Assembly (NCBI GenBank): GCA_027858145.1
Contig: JAQIDF010000271.1
Location: forward strand, 1-6,988
From: Prolixibacteraceae bacterium
GTDB lineage: Bacteria > Bacteroidota > Bacteroidia > Bacteroidales > Prolixibacteraceae
Direction: 5' to 3'
DNA: 6,988 nucleotides
The notes beneath the pieces are model-generated. The model saw nothing but the letters and a program-made list of their open reading frames with translations, was not told the origin of the DNA and made no database searches. A program made the position numbers and the translations under genes. Below are positions 1 through 6,814 of this stretch, piece after piece (position 1 is the first letter of the stretch; each line of letters starts with the position of its first letter).

Positions 1-1080
1 TTCTGTGTTGGTGATGCAAAAACACCTCGTGGGGTCGGACGTCGTGAAATCGGTCACGGTAATCTCGCTTTCAGGGCACTGAAAGGAATGATACCTGATG
101 AATTTCCATATACTATCCGCATTGTGTCAGATATTCTCGAATCAAACGGTTCATCATCGATGGCTACTGTTTGTGCCGGAACTATGTGTATGCTTGATGC
201 GGGTATGAAGATGAAAAAACCGGTTTCAGGTATTGCGATGGGGCTTATTACCGATACAAAATCTGATAAATTTGCAGTTCTTTCTGATATCCTTGGCGAT
301 GAAGATCATCTTGGCGACATGGACTTCAAAGTGACCGGTACTGTTGATGGTATTACGGCAACGCAAATGGACATCAAGGTTGACGGTCTTTCATACGAAG
401 TTTTGGAACAGGCATTGGAGCAGGCACGTCAGGGACGCTTGCACATTCTGGATAAGATCAATGAAGTGATCTCAGAACCTCGTGCCGATTATAAAGAAAA
501 TGTACCGCGTATTGAAACCATGATTATTCCTAAAGATATGATCGGTGCTGTTATTGGGCCTGGTGGAAAAATCATTCAAAAAATTCAGGAAGAAACTGGT
601 ACGGTTGTCGTTCTCGAAGAGGTTGATGATACCGGACAGATACAGATTTCAGGAATCAACAAACAATCAATTGTTGATGCTGTAGCACAAATAAAAGCTA
701 TTGTGGCAGTGCCTGAAGTTGGTGAAATATATAAAGGAAAAGTAAAAAACATCGTATCATTTGGTGCATTTATTGAAATTATGCCCGGCAAAGACGCGTT
801 GTTGCATATTTCCGAAATAGATTATGAGCGTCACGAAACTGTTGACGAAGTGCTTAAGGAAGGCCAGGAAGTTGAAGTGAAGTTAATCGGTGTTGATGAA
901 AAAACCGGCAAGCTGAAGCTTTCGAGAAAAGTGCTTCTTGAAAAACCCGAAGGATACGTTGAGCCCAAAAGGCAACCAAGAGGTGACCGTGGCAACGACC
1001 GCCGTGGTGGAAATGACCGCAGAGGAAACGACAGGAACCGGGATCGCAACGATCGAGGTGGCGACCGTCGTAACCAATGA
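1..1080 (+). CDS. pnp: Polynucleotide phosphorylase, C-terminal half (5' end outside window)
   Basis: This is the last 359 codons of a protein that is normally about 700-750 residues. The frame is open from base 1, so the ATG at 88 is internal. PNPase degrades RNA 3' to 5' with phosphate, releasing nucleoside diphosphates, as a cytoplasmic trimer. The fragment starts inside the second RNase PH domain. Its NGSSSM motif (Ser51-53) matches the phosphate-binding serines of the E. coli enzyme. The GDEDHLGDMDFK cluster (Asp102, Asp108, Lys110) matches E. coli Asp486, Asp492 and Lys494. A KH domain follows (about 170-235, GPGG at 186-189), then an S1 domain (about 241-310). The last 45 or so residues are a disordered tail rich in Arg, Gly, Asn and Asp. 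No key residue is missing in the visible part. A terminator follows 30 bases after the stop. The identification is near certain. Confidence 0.98.
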   Translation, partial: FCVGDAKTPRGVGRREIGHGNLAFRALKGMIPDEFPYTIRIVSDILESNGSSSMATVCAGTMCMLDAGMKMKKPVSGIAMGLITDTKSDKFAVLSDILGDEDHLGDMDFKVTGTVDGITATQMDIKVDGLSYEVLEQALEQARQGRLHILDKINEVISEPRADYKENVPRIETMIIPKDMIGAVIGPGGKIIQKIQEETGTVVVLEEVDDTGQIQISGINKQSIVDAVAQIKAIVAVPEVGEIYKGKVKNIVSFGAFIEIMPGKDALLHISEIDYERHETVDEVLKEGQEVEVKLIGVDEKTGKLKLSRKVLLEKPEGYVEPKRQPRGDRGNDRRGGNDRRGNDRNRDRNDRGGDRRNQ

Positions 1081-1110
1081 TAAAACTTATTTAAAAGTTA
1101 AATATAACAG

Positions 1111-1139
1111 AGGGTGGCTTTTCAGGCTGCCCTTTTTTT
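1111..1139 (+). terminator. Intrinsic terminator of pnp
   Basis: An 8-bp stem (1111-1118 with 1126-1133, including two G-U pairs) closes a 7-base loop and runs into seven T residues (1133-1139). It lies 30 bases after the pnp stop and before the promoter of the next gene, so it probably separates the two transcription units. Confidence 0.85.
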
Positions 1140-1178
1140 ATTCATGTTTATATGATGCTTCTATGTTGAAGATTTGAA

Positions 1179-1186
1179 TAACTTTG
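1179..1186 (+). promoter_or_regulatory. Bacteroidetes-type -7 promoter element for the 1223 gene
   Basis: TAACTTTG matches the Bacteroidetes consensus TAnnTTTG exactly. It lies just after the pnp terminator and 36 bases before the first ATG of the next gene. No good TTTG/TTG -33 element is present at the usual 17-23 base spacing, so the call rests on the -7 match and its position. Confidence 0.5.
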
Positions 1187-1222
1187 TGTGTATTGTTGTA
1201 AAATACCCTTAATGGGATTAAA

Positions 1223-1702
1223 ATGATGATGTTGTTACAAGATAAACTCGACCGGATAGAAAAGCACACCGAAAACTTTTCGATTTCGAAATACAATTTT
1301 TTAAAAATCAGTGCACTGGTAAAACTCATAAAAGACACCGATGCTAATGCTGCACATTGTGAGAAATGTAGCGAAAATGCACCCCGGCTTGAAAAGATGA
1401 TTGACAAAATTCAATACCTTGATGATATAGTGTATAGATCACCTTACGAAAAGCAATTCAACGAAATCCGCAAACATTTTCATAAAGAACACGGGTATAT
1501 TCCACCATTATACTTTTCGGGAAAATATATAATTTATGGTGCAATCGTAGGATTGGGGCTTGCAGCATTAATCGCTTTCTTGATAATACAAAAATCAGCG
1601 GTGGATGTTTTACTTGTAGGAACCGTTACCGGAATTTCTATCGGCTATATAACAGGAAGCCTGAAAGAGAAGCGATACCGCCATACGAACCGGATTGTAT
1701 AG
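1223..1702 (+). CDS. Two-helix membrane protein with glycine zipper, function unknown
   Basis: This 159-residue protein belongs to no named family that I recognise. Residues 1-100 are soluble, charged and mostly helical. They carry a HCxxC motif (His45, Cys46, Cys49) and a histidine cluster just before the membrane (His85, His87, His90). Two hydrophobic segments follow, about 102-122 and 127-146, joined by a short turn, and the protein ends in a basic tail (KEKRYRH). This topology places both ends in the cytoplasm under the positive-inside rule. The second helix has glycines at 133, 137, 141 and 145, a perfect GxxxG series that usually means tight helix packing. Three consecutive ATGs (1223, 1226, 1229) could each start it; no Shine-Dalgarno decides between them. 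The gene sits alone between the pnp terminator and the peptidase gene, with its own likely promoter. The coding call is firm because of the length, the codon pattern and the coherent topology. Confidence 0.85.
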   Translation: MMMLLQDKLDRIEKHTENFSISKYNFLKISALVKLIKDTDANAAHCEKCSENAPRLEKMIDKIQYLDDIVYRSPYEKQFNEIRKHFHKEHGYIPPLYFSGKYIIYGAIVGLGLAALIAFLIIQKSAVDVLLVGTVTGISIGYITGSLKEKRYRHTNRIV

Positions 1703-1721
1703 ATTATTCTTTTGCCCGATA

Positions 1722-1753
1722 TTGTCTGGTTTATGCAAATAGTTGTATTTTTA
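1722..1753 (+). promoter_or_regulatory. Possible promoter for the peptidase-kinase pair
   Basis: A TTG at 1722-1724 lies 21 bases before TATTTTTA (1746-1753), which matches TAnnTTTG at all but the last base. This would start transcription about 20-25 bases before the ATG at 1784. The match is imperfect, and the genes could also be read from the promoter near 1179. Confidence 0.3.
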
Positions 1754-1783
1754 TGGTCGCACTACAATAAGAACTACAATTTT

Positions 1784-3886
1784 ATGAAGAATTTAATACC
1801 CATTATCACTTTAGCAATGACTTTTAGTTGCAATAATCCTAAACTTAACTATCCCGAAACCCATAAGGCAGACGCTGTTGATACTTTCTATGGTGTAAGT
1901 ATTGAAGACCCTTACCGCTGGCTGGAAGATGACAACTCGGAAGAAACTGCCCAATGGGTAGAAGCACAAAATGAGGTTACCTTCGGATATCTCAATACAC
2001 TTCCAGGGCGCGACAAAATTGAAAAGCGTCTTACCGAGTTGTGGAATTATCCGAAGTCGGGAACACCGTTTAATATTTCAGGGCGCTGGTTTATATTCAA
2101 GAACAGTGGATTGCAGAATCAGAGTGTTTTATACACAATGGACTCGCCGGATGAAGAACCAACAGTGCTTCTCAATCCTAACAAACTGAGTAATGACGGG
2201 ACTGTTGCATTTGCTGGAATGGATGTGTCGCCGGATGGCAGATATATGGTTTATAAAATAGCCCGCTCGGGTTCCGATTGGAACGAAATATTTGTAAAGG
2301 ATTTGGAAACTGGTGAAATGCTTGATGATCACATCGAGTGGGTGAAGTTCTCAGGCGCTTCATGCTACGGTAACGGATTCTTTTACAGTGCTTATGATGC
2401 ACCTGAAGAGGGAGACGAACTTTCGGTTTCAAATAAGGGGCAAAAGATTTATTTCCATGAATACGGAACATCTCAAGACGATGATGAGCTGATCTTTTCA
2501 AATCCTGAACGCCCTGGCCGGATGTATTCAGCCGAAATCGATTCGCGTCATAAATACCTTCTTATCACCGAGTCGGAATCGACAAGCGGGAACGGACTTT
2601 ATATAAAAAAACTGGGACAGGAAAACAGTCCGATTGTGAAAATAGCAGAAGGTTTTGATTCCGAGTATTTTCCGATTGAAATTACAGATCAAAAACTCTT
2701 GGTAAATACAAATTATGAGGCCCCGAAATACCGGGTAGTTGCATATGATTTGAGAAATCCCGGAGCAGGTAACTTTACAGAAGTTATACCTGAAAGTGAA
2801 AACACACTTGAAGGTGTGTCGTATTGTGGAAACAAACTGTTTGCACAATACATGGAAAATGCCAAAAGCAAAATTTCAATATTTACATCAGGTGGAGAAT
2901 ATGTCGGAGTGGTTGAATTGCCGGGGATTTGTAGTGCCGGGAATGTAAGAGGAACTTATAATGGTTCAACTGCATTTTATTCATACGAATCGTATAATAC
3001 GCCAGAGACCGTTATGAAATACAACACCGAAACTGGCGAATCTGAAACCTTTTTTCAGCCTGAAGTGACATTCAATCCTGCCGATTTTGTTGTAAGGCAA
3101 GAGTTTTATACCAGCAAAGACGGCACGGAAGTTCCTATGTTTATTGTTCATAAAAAGGGAGTTGAACTAAACGGCGACAATCCGGCCATGCTTTATGGTT
3201 ATGGTGGTTTTAATATCAGCCTTACGCCTTCATACTCTACATCGGTACTATACTATCTTGAACAAGGCGGTGTTTATGCTGTGGCTAATCTTCGTGGCGG
3301 TGGTGAATATGGTGAAAAGTGGCATAAGGCCGGCACCAAAATGAAAAAGCAAAATGTGTTCGACGATTTTATCGCAGCAGCTGAATATCTTATTGATACC
3401 GGTTATACCAATTCAGACCGTTTGACTATACGTGGAGGATCAAATGGTGGCTTGCTGGTTGGTGCGGTAACCAATCAGCGTCCCGATTTATTTAAGGTGG
3501 CACTTCCTGCCGTTGGGGTTATGGACATGTTGCGTTATCATAAATTTACCATCGGATATGCCTGGGCCAGTGATTATGGACGATCAGATGATAATAAAGA
3601 AATGTTTGAGTATTTGTTGGGCTATTCACCGTTACATTCTGTGAAAGCACAGGACTACCCGGCCATACTTGCAACTACTGCCGACCATGATGATCGAGTG
3701 GTGCCGGCGCATACTTTTAAATACATCTCGCGCGTACAGGAGTTTAATACAGGCGATTTGCCTACACTTGTTCGTATCGATGTGAAAGCAGGTCATGGCA
3801 GTGGTAAGCCAACGTCGAAGATAATTGAAGAGTACGCCGATATTTACGCGTTTGTATTTCATCATACAGGTATTAATGTAGAATAG
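1784..3886 (+). CDS. Prolyl oligopeptidase (family S9A), predicted lipoprotein
   Basis: The enzyme cuts short peptides after proline and probably works in the periplasm. Starting at ATG 1784 gives 700 residues, close to the roughly 710 of the porcine enzyme, and puts a signal peptide at the N-terminus ending in a relaxed lipobox (Thr-Phe-Ser-Cys16). An upstream TTG (1712) would bury this signal and was not used. The family opening motif DPYRWLED lies at about residues 42-49. A beta-propeller follows (about 76-425), then the alpha/beta-hydrolase domain. The catalytic residues are Ser553 in GGSNGG, Asp636 in DHDDR and His671 in GHGSGKP. Oxyanion Tyr473, proline-stacking Trp594 and substrate-binding Arg638 match porcine Tyr473, Trp595 and Arg643, so true proline specificity is likely. 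No acidic surface-export signal follows Cys16, which suggests the periplasmic face. The kinase gene begins 15 bases after the stop. Confidence 0.95.
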   Translation: MKNLIPIITLAMTFSCNNPKLNYPETHKADAVDTFYGVSIEDPYRWLEDDNSEETAQWVEAQNEVTFGYLNTLPGRDKIEKRLTELWNYPKSGTPFNISGRWFIFKNSGLQNQSVLYTMDSPDEEPTVLLNPNKLSNDGTVAFAGMDVSPDGRYMVYKIARSGSDWNEIFVKDLETGEMLDDHIEWVKFSGASCYGNGFFYSAYDAPEEGDELSVSNKGQKIYFHEYGTSQDDDELIFSNPERPGRMYSAEIDSRHKYLLITESESTSGNGLYIKKLGQENSPIVKIAEGFDSEYFPIEITDQKLLVNTNYEAPKYRVVAYDLRNPGAGNFTEVIPESENTLEGVSYCGNKLFAQYMENAKSKISIFTSGGEYVGVVELPGICSAGNVRGTYNGSTAFYSYESYNTPETVMKYNTETGESETFFQPEVTFNPADFVVRQEFYTSKDGTEVPMFIVHKKGVELNGDNPAMLYGYGGFNISLTPSYSTSVLYYLEQGGVYAVANLRGGGEYGEKWHKAGTKMKKQNVFDDFIAAAEYLIDTGYTNSDRLTIRGGSNGGLLVGAVTNQRPDLFKVALPAVGVMDMLRYHKFTIGYAWASDYGRSDDNKEMFEYLLGYSPLHSVKAQDYPAILATTADHDDRVVPAHTFKYISRVQEFNTGDLPTLVRIDVKAGHGSGKPTSKIIEEYADIYAFVFHHTGINVE

Positions 3887-3901
3887 ATGAACCGTTAAAT
3901 C

Positions 3902-4531
3902 ATGAATTTTCTGGTAATCGAAGGCAATATTGGAGCAGGCAAAACAACACTGGCAAAGATGATCAGTGAGGATTATAATGCCCGATTTGTAGGAGAAGCT
4001 TTTGCCGATAATCCTTTTCTCGACAAGTTTTACAGCGATCCTAAAAGTTATGCATTTACGCTCGAGATGTCGTTTATGGCTGAAAGATACTCACAGCTTA
4101 ATAATGAATTGCAAAGCCTCGATTTGTTTTCAAACTTTGCTGTGGCTGATTACTATTTCATGAAATCGTTGATTTTTGCCGGGGTAACGCTAACAGATGA
4201 TGAATATACCCTCTATCGAAATTTTTTCAATATTATATATTCACGGCTTCCCCGTCCCGACTTATATGTATATTTGCATAAAGATCCGGATAAGCTTATA
4301 AAATACATAGAAAAGCGGGGACGGGATTATGAGAAAAATATCAAGGAGTCGTATCTTGATAAAGTAAGTAAATCATATTTCAGCTATTTTAAACAACAAA
4401 GCGAGTTTCCTGTTTTAGTATTAGATACAAACAATGTTGACTTTGTAAATAATAATGATGATTATAAAAAAATTTGTAATTCAATATTTAATAAAAAACA
4501 TAAGGAGGGAATAACCCGGATTATTTTCTAA
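3902..4531 (+). CDS. Deoxynucleoside kinase (dCK/dGK-like family)
   Basis: This 209-residue cytoplasmic enzyme should phosphorylate deoxynucleosides with ATP for salvage into dNTP pools. The substrate (deoxyadenosine/deoxyguanosine or deoxycytidine) cannot be settled from the sequence. The P-loop GNIGAGKTT is at residues 8-16. Glu32, before NPFL at 37-40, is placed as the catalytic base. RGRDYE at 139-144 is the arginine-bearing LID. The DRS motif of classical family members is replaced by ADYYFMKS, with Asp83 kept and the Arg changed to Tyr. From memory this is usual in the Flavobacteria-type subgroup. Related Bacteroidetes proteins can be fused to HPPK (FolK); here the kinase stands alone. 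The gene starts 15 bases after the peptidase stop, so it is probably in the same transcript, without an obvious biochemical link. No clear terminator follows. The family call is firm. Confidence 0.93.
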   Translation: MNFLVIEGNIGAGKTTLAKMISEDYNARFVGEAFADNPFLDKFYSDPKSYAFTLEMSFMAERYSQLNNELQSLDLFSNFAVADYYFMKSLIFAGVTLTDDEYTLYRNFFNIIYSRLPRPDLYVYLHKDPDKLIKYIEKRGRDYEKNIKESYLDKVSKSYFSYFKQQSEFPVLVLDTNNVDFVNNNDDYKKICNSIFNKKHKEGITRIIF

Positions 4532-4614
4532 TAAGTTTATGAATTATTTTGACTGGAGGGCTTCTATTACAGATAAAAATTCTTTATTTGGCTTTCAGGT
4601 TAGAAAAACATTCT

Positions 4615-4622
4615 TATTTTTG
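4615..4622 (+). promoter_or_regulatory. Bacteroidetes-type -7 promoter element for the OmpA/TPR lipoprotein
   Basis: TATTTTTG matches TAnnTTTG exactly, 45 bases before the ATG at 4668. A TTTC at 4593-4596 (18-base spacing) or a TTTG at 4587-4590 (24-base spacing) could serve as the -33 element. It would give an A/T-rich leader of roughly 35-40 bases, as expected for a well-expressed Bacteroidetes envelope gene. Confidence 0.6.
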
Positions 4623-4667
4623 TATTAATAGTGAAAATATGTTTATAAAATAAAATATGTGTCCATC

Positions 4668-6419
4668 ATGAAAAAATTCAATTTTAAAGTATTAGTACTG
4701 TTCGCTACTGTAGCACTGCTCATGAGCAGTTGTGCCAGCATCAAAAAAATGAAAAAAGAAGCTGATCAGATTAACTGGGATGTAAATCCCGAGGTTCTTG
4801 AAGCACATGCAGGGCAAGTGAAAGTTGCAGTTGAAGGACAAATACCTGAAAAGTATTTTGTTAAAAAAGCAACATTAACCGTAACACCTGTAGTTAAATA
4901 CGATGGGGGCGAAAAAGCCTACCCCGAAATTAAACTCCAGGGTGAGAGTATAACAGCCAATAACGCTGTAATTACTTTCGATGAAGGAGGTAACTTTAGC
5001 GTAGAAGGTGCATTACCTTACGAAGAGTCAATGAAAATGTCGGAGCTCATTGTAAGAATGACGGCACAAAAAGGCGCATCAGAACTTGATTTCGATCCAA
5101 TCAAAATTGCTGACGGTGTAATTGCTACTTCAGAATTAGTTGATAAGAGCGGTGCTCCTATTGTTGGTATTCAGAAAGAGGCAAACTCTACAGGTAAGTA
5201 CGATTCTACAATCGACAAATTCCAGCGCGTTGTTCCTGACGAGTTTATTGCAGACTTGCACTATCTGATTAACAGCTCATATGTTCGTGGAGAAGAAGTG
5301 AAGGCTGATGATGTTAACCAATTCCAAAGCTACACTAAAGAGGCTAACGAAGATGCGCGTAAAGATCTGAAAAACGTTGAAGTATCAGCTTATGCTTCTC
5401 CTGACGGTAAGTTAGACTGGAACGATGCATTGTCAAAAAAACGTGAAGCTACAGCTTCAGGATATCTGAAAAAGCAACTTGATAAATTAGGTGTTGATAA
5501 AGATGTTAGCACTAAATATACTGCTGAAGACTGGGAAGGTTTTAAAGAGCTGATGCAAGAATCATCGATACAGGATAAAGAATTAATATTACGTGTTTTG
5601 AGCATGTACAGCGATCCTGAAGTACGCGAAAAAGAAATTCGCAACCTTTCAGAAGCTTTTACAGCTGTTGCTGATGAAATTCTTCCTGAATTGCGTCGTG
5701 CAAAATTTATCGCATCAATCGATATGATTGGTAAAACTGATGAAGAACTACTTGCCGCTGCTGAGAATAACCCATCATCATTGAACCAGGCAGAATTACT
5801 CGAAGCTGCTGAGCTTACTGACGATCTGGCCAAGAAAAAAGCTTTCTACAAGTCATTTGTCAAGCAATTTAAAAACGACTGGAGAGGTTATAACAACCTT
5901 GGAATGGTTCAGGTAATGGAAGACGATTACAATGCAGCCGCTGACAATTTTGCAAAAGCAGATCAGTTGGATAATAACAATCCAATTGTACAAAATAACC
6001 TTGGAGTTATCGCCTTGAAATCTGACGATATCAACAAAGCCAAAGAATTATTCTCTGCTGCATCGGGTACTGCTCCTCAGGTTGATTACAACATGGGCAT
6101 CGTTAGCATTACACGTGCCGAGTACGACAAAGCTGTTCAGTATTTTGGCGAATGCGTTAAGCCTAATGCTGCATTGGCTAAGATACTTGCCGGTGACAAC
6201 AACGGTGCTTTAAAAGCTTTAGAAGCCAACGAATCTGATGATTCGATGGTTGACTACCTTAAAGCAGTTGTAGGTGCACGCACTGCAAAAGAAAATCTGG
6301 TTGTTGAAAGTCTTGCTGCTGCAGTTGAGAAAGAACCTTCATTAAAAGCTGAAGCCAAGAAAGATTTAGAATTCGCAAAATATTTCGACAATCCGAAATT
6401 TAAAGAAGTTGTTGAATAA
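4668..6419 (+). CDS. Lipoprotein with OmpA-like domain and TPR repeats
   Basis: This 583-residue protein looks like an outer-membrane lipoprotein of a Bacteroidetes family without a firm function. I start it at ATG 4668, not the GTG at 4659, because this gives a clean signal peptide ending in Met-Ser-Ser-Cys22. Residues about 30-170 look like beta-rich repeats. At 237-270 the pattern VEVSAYASPDG..NDALSKKREA resembles the OmpA C-terminal peptidoglycan-binding domain, with Arg259 at the conserved LSxxRA arginine. A helical stretch follows (EDWEGFK through LPELRRAKF), like the insertion seen in OmpA-like proteins of Bacteroides fimbria-type loci. From about 405 onward there are TPR motifs (NNLGMVQVMEDDYNAA, then NNLGVIALKSDDINKA) that become degenerate towards the end. 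It has its own promoter and a strong terminator, so it is probably transcribed alone. The lipoprotein and TPR calls are firm. Peptidoglycan binding is inference. Confidence 0.9.
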   Translation: MKKFNFKVLVLFATVALLMSSCASIKKMKKEADQINWDVNPEVLEAHAGQVKVAVEGQIPEKYFVKKATLTVTPVVKYDGGEKAYPEIKLQGESITANNAVITFDEGGNFSVEGALPYEESMKMSELIVRMTAQKGASELDFDPIKIADGVIATSELVDKSGAPIVGIQKEANSTGKYDSTIDKFQRVVPDEFIADLHYLINSSYVRGEEVKADDVNQFQSYTKEANEDARKDLKNVEVSAYASPDGKLDWNDALSKKREATASGYLKKQLDKLGVDKDVSTKYTAEDWEGFKELMQESSIQDKELILRVLSMYSDPEVREKEIRNLSEAFTAVADEILPELRRAKFIASIDMIGKTDEELLAAAENNPSSLNQAELLEAAELTDDLAKKKAFYKSFVKQFKNDWRGYNNLGMVQVMEDDYNAAADNFAKADQLDNNNPIVQNNLGVIALKSDDINKAKELFSAASGTAPQVDYNMGIVSITRAEYDKAVQYFGECVKPNAALAKILAGDNNGALKALEANESDDSMVDYLKAVVGARTAKENLVVESLAAAVEKEPSLKAEAKKDLEFAKYFDNPKFKEVVE

Positions 6420-6442
6420 TTGAATTGTCAAATACAAAACAG

Positions 6443-6473
6443 AAAAGAGTGGCCAGTTGGTCACTCTTTTTTT
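6443..6473 (+). terminator. Strong intrinsic terminator of the OmpA/TPR lipoprotein gene
   Basis: A 12-bp stem (6443-6454 with 6459-6470, one G-U pair) with loop AGTT merges into a seven-T tract (6467-6473). It begins 23 bases after the stop at 6419. An open frame from a TTG at 6425 runs through it, which is one reason to start the next gene further downstream. Confidence 0.92.
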
Positions 6474-6485
6474 ATGCTAGTTTGC

Positions 6486-6493
6486 TATCTTTA
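6486..6493 (+). promoter_or_regulatory. Possible -7 promoter element for the GGEGS gene
   Basis: TATCTTTA differs from TAnnTTTG only in the last base and lies 27 bases before the ATG at 6521, just after the terminator. The matching -33 region would fall inside the terminator, and no clear element is seen there. The call rests mainly on the need for a promoter at this place. Confidence 0.35.
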
Positions 6494-6520
6494 TGTTTTA
6501 TAATCATTAAAAACATTAGC

Positions 6521-6814
6521 ATGGGTGGTGAAGGTTCAATCAGGGCTATGCAGGTTAGCTTGAAAAACAATCGTAACCTATTACGAAAATTCAGTCCTTT
6601 AAGAGCTAGAGAAAAGTATTTGAAGGCATATAAAATAAAGCTTAAGGAGACAAAGAAACCTACTGAAGCACAACTGGCTCAGCTTAGACAAAAGCTGATG
6701 CTTGAGCGTAAACGAGAGATTCGCTTAACAATTATCGTTTTTGTTATTGCAATTGTAATTGTTGGAGGAGTTGCTTGGTGGATCATCCAAAACTCAATAG
6801 GTTTTTGGATGTAA
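6521..6814 (+). CDS. Small tail-anchored membrane protein of the GGEGS type, function unknown
   Basis: The ATG at 6521 gives a 97-residue protein beginning MGGEGS, followed by SLKNNRNLL at 13-21. This opening resembles, from memory, a small protein group widespread in Bacteroidetes with no assigned role. Residues 20-68 are strongly basic and likely a long amphipathic or coiled helix (Lys, Arg, Gln, Leu rich). One membrane helix spans about 69-89, and a short tail ends in FWM. The basic domain should therefore be cytoplasmic with the C-terminus outside. A frame-compatible TTG at 6425 would add 32 residues and a second hydrophobic stretch. It was rejected because that extension crosses a strong terminator and hides the conserved opening. 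No terminator follows the stop. The gene is probable, and its function is not known to me. Confidence 0.82.
   Translation: MGGEGSIRAMQVSLKNNRNLLRKFSPLRAREKYLKAYKIKLKETKKPTEAQLAQLRQKLMLERKREIRLTIIVFVIAIVIVGGVAWWIIQNSIGFWM

Noticed and set aside
938..1177. 79-codon + strand frame overlapping the end of pnp
   Set aside because: It is a shifted reading of the Arg-rich tail and crosses the terminator. Its Thr/Val-rich translation has no domain-like character.
1712..1783. TTG-started 24-residue extension of the prolyl oligopeptidase
   Set aside because: It places extra residues before a normal lipoprotein signal peptide. Starting at ATG 1784 also makes the residue numbering match the porcine enzyme almost exactly.
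2129..2848. Several - strand open frames inside the peptidase gene
   Set aside because: They are shadows of a firmly identified gene, with no start context or recognisable product.
4532..4614. Possible terminator after the kinase gene
   Set aside because: Only weak A/T stems can be drawn there, without a G/C-rich hairpin followed by a T-tract.
5390..5833. 147-codon open frame on the - strand, rich in serine
   Set aside because: It lies wholly inside the OmpA/TPR lipoprotein gene and its low-complexity Ser/Ala composition is what the antisense of helical, Ala/Glu-rich codons gives. No promoter or family match is apparent.
6425..6520. N-terminal extension of the GGEGS protein from a TTG codon, adding a hydrophobic stretch
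   Set aside because: It would run through the strong terminator at 6443-6473, and the conserved MGGEGS opening at 6521 has its own ATG.
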